Source of the DNA: Pseudoflavonifractor phocaeensis
GTDB lineage: Bacteria > Bacillota > Clostridia > Oscillospirales > Oscillospiraceae
Assembly: GCF_021531815.1 (NCBI RefSeq)
Contig: NZ_JADYUM010000003.1
Location: 124,001 to 188,000, forward strand
DNA length: 64,000 bases
Direction of reading: 5' to 3'
Positions 60,999-64,000 of this stretch are shown here, one piece after another. How positions within the stretch are numbered: the first letter of the stretch is position 1; every line of letters begins with the position of its first letter. The translations under genes and the position numbers were made by a program. The notes beneath the pieces were generated by a model. That model was not told the DNA's origin. It was given only the letters and a program-made list of their open reading frames with translations, and made no database searches.

Positions 60999-61930
60999 AG
61001 GTCTTCTCCTTTCAGAGCCGCCGCGACCTTCTCGAAGTCATCGGCGGTATCGATGTTGTAGGTACGGATGGAGGGGGCGGTCTTTTTCACGAAGGCGGAC
61101 AGGGTCTTGCCCGGCCCGATCTCCACGATGGTGTCCACCCCGTCCGCCTCCATGCGGCGGATGGTGTCCTCCCAGTAGACGGAGGACTGGACCTGCCGCT
61201 CCAGCAGGGCGGCAATGGATTCCTCCTCCGCCTTGGGGCCGCCCTTGCAGTTGAAATAGACGGGAATTTCCATCTTATGGAAGGTAATGGTCTCAAAATG
61301 CTTCCGCAGCACGTCCCCCGCCGGTTTCATCAGCCTGGTGTGGAAGGGGCCGCTGACCTTCAGGGGCATGCAGCGCTTGGCCCCCAGCTCCTTGGCGATC
61401 TCCCCCGCCCTGTCCACGGCGGCTTTTTCGCCGCCGATGACCAGCTGGCCGGGGCAGTTGTAGTTGCAGATCTGGACCACGCCCAGCTCCGCTGCCCGGT
61501 CACAGGCCGTCTGCAGCTTCTCCCGGTCCAGGGCCAGGACGGCGGTCATACCGCACTCCAGGCCGGCGGCGGCCTCCTCCATGGCTTTTCCCCGGAGGGC
61601 CACGGTGCGGATGGCGGTGTTCCGGTCCAGCACCCCGGCGGCGTACAGGGCGGAGTACTCCCCCAGGGACAGGCCCGCAGCCGCCTGGGGATAGATCTCC
61701 CGGCTGTAGAGCAGTTCTGTGACGCCGATGGCAAAGGCCACCATACAGGGCTGGGTATACCGGGTCTGGGACAGCCGGTCCTCCGGGCCATCGAAGCACA
61801 GCTGCTTCAGGTCAAAGTCCACAGGCGCGCTGTCCATCACGGAGGCAAACTCCGGGTACCGCTCATAGAAGTCCCGGCCCATGCCCACCTTCTGGCTGCC
61901 TTGGCCAGCATATACAAACGCTAATTTCAC
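60995..61930 (-). CDS. fabD: Malonyl-CoA:ACP transacylase
   Basis: Loads malonyl onto ACP. 311 aa. FVYAGQGSQKVGMGRDF start, nucleophile elbow GLSLGEYSALYAAG (Ser near 91), catalytic histidine in VSGPFHTRLMKPAG near 199, and the C-terminal VEIGPGKTLSAFVKK. Its start is 3 bp from the fabK stop. Confidence 0.97.
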   Translation of the reverse strand: MKLAFVYAGQGSQKVGMGRDFYERYPEFASVMDSAPVDFDLKQLCFDGPEDRLSQTRYTQPCMVAFAIGVTELLYSREIYPQAAAGLSLGEYSALYAAGVLDRNTAIRTVALRGKAMEEAAAGLECGMTAVLALDREKLQTACDRAAELGVVQICNYNCPGQLVIGGEKAAVDRAGEIAKELGAKRCMPLKVSGPFHTRLMKPAGDVLRKHFETITFHKMEIPVYFNCKGGPKAEEESIAALLERQVQSSVYWEDTIRRMEADGVDTIVEIGPGKTLSAFVKKTAPSIRTYNIDTADDFEKVAAALKGEDL

Positions 61931-61933
61931 CTG

Positions 61934-62866
61934 TTACACCTCCCGGGCCAGCTGCGCGGCGGTGGAATGGCAGCCGGCGCACAGCTCCTCCAGAATGGTC
62001 CGCAGGGGGCGGATCTCGTGGAGCATGCCAGCCACCTGGCCCGCCATCAGGGAGCCGGTCTTAGTATCGCCGTCAAAGACAGCCCGGCGCAGGGAGCCCA
62101 GGGTGTACTTCTCCAGCTCCATCTTGTCAGCGCCGGCCTTCTCCCGGCTGATATATTCCCGGGTCATCTGGTTTTTCAGGACCCGGACCGGGGCGCCCAC
62201 AGAGCGGCCGGTGACGGTGGTGTCGCTGTCCTTGGCCTTCAGCAGGGCCTGCTTGTAGTTATCGTGAATGGGGCACTCCTCGCTGACCAACAGGCAGGTG
62301 CCGATCTGAGCGCCGCAGGCTCCCAGGGCGAAGGCGGCGGCCAGCTGCCTGCCGCTGGCGATGCCGCCGGCGGCGATCACCGGCAGGTCCGTCATGTCGC
62401 ACACCTGGGGTACCAGGGCCATAGTGGTCAGCTCGCCCACGTGGCCGCCGCTCTCGGTGCCCTCGGCGATGAAGCCGTCCACACCCAGGGGTTCCAGCCG
62501 GCGGACCAGCGTGGTGGCGGCCACGACGGGAAACACCTTAATCCTGGCCTCTTTCCAGGCGGGAACATACTGGCTGGGGACGCCGGCTCCGGTGGTGACC
62601 ACCTTGACGCCCTCCTCCACCACCACCTTGGCCATCTCGGGGGCGGCAGGGTTCATGAGCATGATGTTGACGCCGAAAGGTTTGTTGGTCAGCGCCTTGC
62701 AGCGGCGGATGTTTTCCCGGAGGCTGTCGGCATTCATGCCGCCGGCGCCGATGAGGCCCAGGGCCCCCGCGTTGGACACGGCGGCGGCGAACTCGCCGGT
62801 GGCGATATTGGCCATGCCGCCCTGGATCAGGGGGAACTCAGTCCCCAGCAATTCGTTCAGCTTCAT
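61934..62866 (-). CDS. fabK: Enoyl-ACP reductase II (FMN-dependent)
   Basis: Last step of each elongation round. 310-aa TIM-barrel flavoprotein of the 2-nitropropane-dioxygenase-like group, the FabK type rather than FabI: LLGTEFPLIQGGMANIATGEFAAAVSNAGALG, GVNIMLMNP, AEGTESGGHVGELTTM (catalytic His near 144), VIAAGGIASGRQLAAAFALGA. FabK enzymes are not blocked by triclosan. Start ATG at 62866, with AAGGAGAG upstream. Confidence 0.97.
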   Translation of the reverse strand: MKLNELLGTEFPLIQGGMANIATGEFAAAVSNAGALGLIGAGGMNADSLRENIRRCKALTNKPFGVNIMLMNPAAPEMAKVVVEEGVKVVTTGAGVPSQYVPAWKEARIKVFPVVAATTLVRRLEPLGVDGFIAEGTESGGHVGELTTMALVPQVCDMTDLPVIAAGGIASGRQLAAAFALGACGAQIGTCLLVSEECPIHDNYKQALLKAKDSDTTVTGRSVGAPVRVLKNQMTREYISREKAGADKMELEKYTLGSLRRAVFDGDTKTGSLMAGQVAGMLHEIRPLRTILEELCAGCHSTAAQLAREV

Positions 62867-62909
62867 ATGATCTCTCCTTACGGATGGTTCCGTTGGTTTG
62901 ATGGTTGTA

Positions 62910-63308
62910 TGGCAAATTTTAGTTTTCTGAGGATTTCGCCTGCGGGCGGGACGGGGGGCGGAGAAGTTTCGCCCCCGGGCGAGCTACTTTCCAGGGAAGG
63001 AAAGTAGCCAAAGTTCCCCGGGCCTGCGGGCCCGGACCCGATGAAAGTTCGATTGGGAAAGTATTCCTTGCGTCCGGCGCGCATTCCTTGGTTTTGCTGC
63101 CCCGCCATCCGGGCCTTTGGCCCTGAGCCGAGTGAATTTGAATACAGACAACCGCTGAATACCGGCACCTGCGTTTCCGAATTGTGCGGCGTAGTGCTTG
63201 GCCGGCCTGGCCTTCTCCCGGCCATCTTTTGGTGACTTTTGGATGGCTCCAAAATTCACTCGCCGCCGCAGCGGTGAAATCTCCTAACCCTATAGACTAA
63301 AACTTACC
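62910..63308 (+). repeat. Long intergenic repeat, copy 4 (shorter, diverged)
   Basis: About 400 bp between fabK and fabH. Ends: left GGCAAATTTTAGTTTTC, right (inward) GGTAAGTTTTAGTCTATAGG. It lacks the left palindrome of copies 1-3. Hairpins are present with changed sequence: GCTACTTTCC-AGGGAA-GGAAAGTAGC (62983-63008) and CCGGGCC-TGCG-GGCCCGG (63018-63035), then GGGCC-TTT-GGCCC near 63113. The right end includes the fabH stop codon. No gene found; in particular no acpP. Confidence 0.8.
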
Positions 63309-64000
63309 ACTTGAGCAGGGCGCCTGCCCAGGTGAGGCCGCCGCCGAAGCCCACGGTGAGGACCCGCATCCCGGGCTTCAATGTTCCTGCCTGGGACAGC
63401 TCGTCCAACGCCATGGGGATGCTGGCCGCCGAAGTATTTCCGTAGCGGTCCATATTTTTATAAAACAGCCCTTCCCGGGCGCCGAGTTTTTTGGCCACAA
63501 AGTCGATGATGCGGGCGTTGGCCTGATGGCAGACCACCAGGTCCAGGTCGTTTATCCCGCAGCCCTCCGCCTCCAGCAGCTGCCGAATCGACTTCTCCAC
63601 CACCTCCACCGCGAAGCGGAACACCGCTTTGCCGTCCATATGGACGGTGGAGCGTACCGGGCCGGGGCCCTCCACCATGATGCTCTCCGCGTCGCCCCGG
63701 GAGCCGAACACGGTGTGCCACACCGCCTCCTCGTCCCGGCGGAACACCGCCGCACCCGCGCCGTCCCCGAAGAGGACGCAGGTGTTCCGGTCGGTCATAT
63801 CCAGCACCCGGCTGATGACCTCGCAGCCCACCACCAGGGCGTGGGGCCGGGGGGCGTCCGCCAGCAGAGCGTGGGCGGTCTTCATGCCATACAGGAAGCC
63901 GGCGCAGGCGGCATTCAGGTCGAAACAGACGGTGTCCTCCTTCAGGCCCAGTTCCTTTTGCAGCAGGCAGGCCGTGGAGGGGCTGGCGAAGTCTGGGCTG
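63304..64000 (-). CDS. fabH: Beta-ketoacyl-ACP synthase III (cut by window edge)
   Basis: Starts fatty-acid synthesis by condensing acyl-CoA with malonyl-ACP. The N-terminal third is beyond the right edge. Frame stays open to 64000: SPDFASPSTACLLQ, then active-site cysteine in DLNAACAGFLYG, CHQANARIIDF with the catalytic histidine, and MDRYGNTSAASIPMAL with the asparagine. It ends LTVGFGGGLTWAGALLKW. The stop TAA is at 63306-63304. Confidence 0.97.
   Translation of the reverse strand, partial: SPDFASPSTACLLQKELGLKEDTVCFDLNAACAGFLYGMKTAHALLADAPRPHALVVGCEVISRVLDMTDRNTCVLFGDGAGAAVFRRDEEAVWHTVFGSRGDAESIMVEGPGPVRSTVHMDGKAVFRFAVEVVEKSIRQLLEAEGCGINDLDLVVCHQANARIIDFVAKKLGAREGLFYKNMDRYGNTSAASIPMALDELSQAGTLKPGMRVLTVGFGGGLTWAGALLKW

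Overview
The window is a GC-rich stretch of a Gram-positive, low-oxygen Firmicutes genome. The gene set and order fit the Oscillospiraceae of the gut (Flavonifractor / Lawsonibacter / Pseudoflavonifractor type). Signs are a PolC-type replicative polymerase, the order pyrH-frr-uppS-cdsA-dxr-rseP-ispG-polC, FabK as the enoyl-ACP reductase, RbgA/YlqF, RibU under an FMN riboswitch, and an LtaS-like sulfatase. The genus is inference. Almost everything is housekeeping on the minus strand; only a 55-aa gene, ribU, phoA, yibE/F and mtnA read on the plus strand.

Layout. 1-614: start of thrC, running off the left edge. 765-3316: rplS, rbgA, rnhB and yraN (minus). 3480-7478: trmK, a Nif3 protein and a large membrane protein, plus an FMN reductase-like protein and a DUF1858 protein. 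7805-12739: zinc-ribbon protein, SigH-like sigma factor, glmM, ruvB, ruvA, ruvC. 12830-15090: a decayed stretch with fragments of a cysteine desulfidase, a Gfo/Idh/MocA oxidoreductase and a LysR regulator, around one intact sugar-phosphate isomerase-like gene. 15146-19081: Bax-inhibitor-1 protein, LtaS-like sulfatase, small protein, ferritin. 19225-30549: the polC-to-pyrH envelope/isoprenoid/replication cluster. 30752-35104: two repeat copies in opposite orientation around ribU, yjdF and an alkaline phosphatase. 35133-45651: yibE/F, M18 aminopeptidase, coaE, ywlC (t6A), a broken GNAT gene, a phosphatase, prfA, ydcF-like, ABC-F ATPase, mtnA. 45726-49887: murF, ddl, upp, tsaB. 49955-57688: holA, comEC, rarA, YczE-like protein, nth, a sodium:solute transporter. 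58008-64000: a fatty-acid synthesis run fabH-fabK-fabD-fabG-fabF-fabZ followed by a MarR regulator.

Regulation visible in the DNA: an FMN riboswitch with an apparent SD-sequestering hairpin before ribU; a structured leader before yjdF that is a good candidate for the azaaromatic (yjdF) riboswitch; a possible Pho box before the alkaline phosphatase; several sigma-A promoters with 17-bp spacers; and many intrinsic terminators.

Most unusual content. There is a family of 400-510 bp intergenic repeats (four long copies, plus two isolated copies of their palindrome) with MITE-like imperfect terminal inverted repeats. Their internal hairpins carry compensatory base changes between copies. There is a roughly 120-nt cloverleaf-like element between glmM and ruvB whose wobble pairs favour a plus-strand RNA. 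A 56-aa membrane protein gene lies between inverted palindromic repeats beside dxr. I see no CRISPR array, tRNA, rRNA, transposase, prophage or defence system, and nothing that amounts to a clear new multi-gene system.
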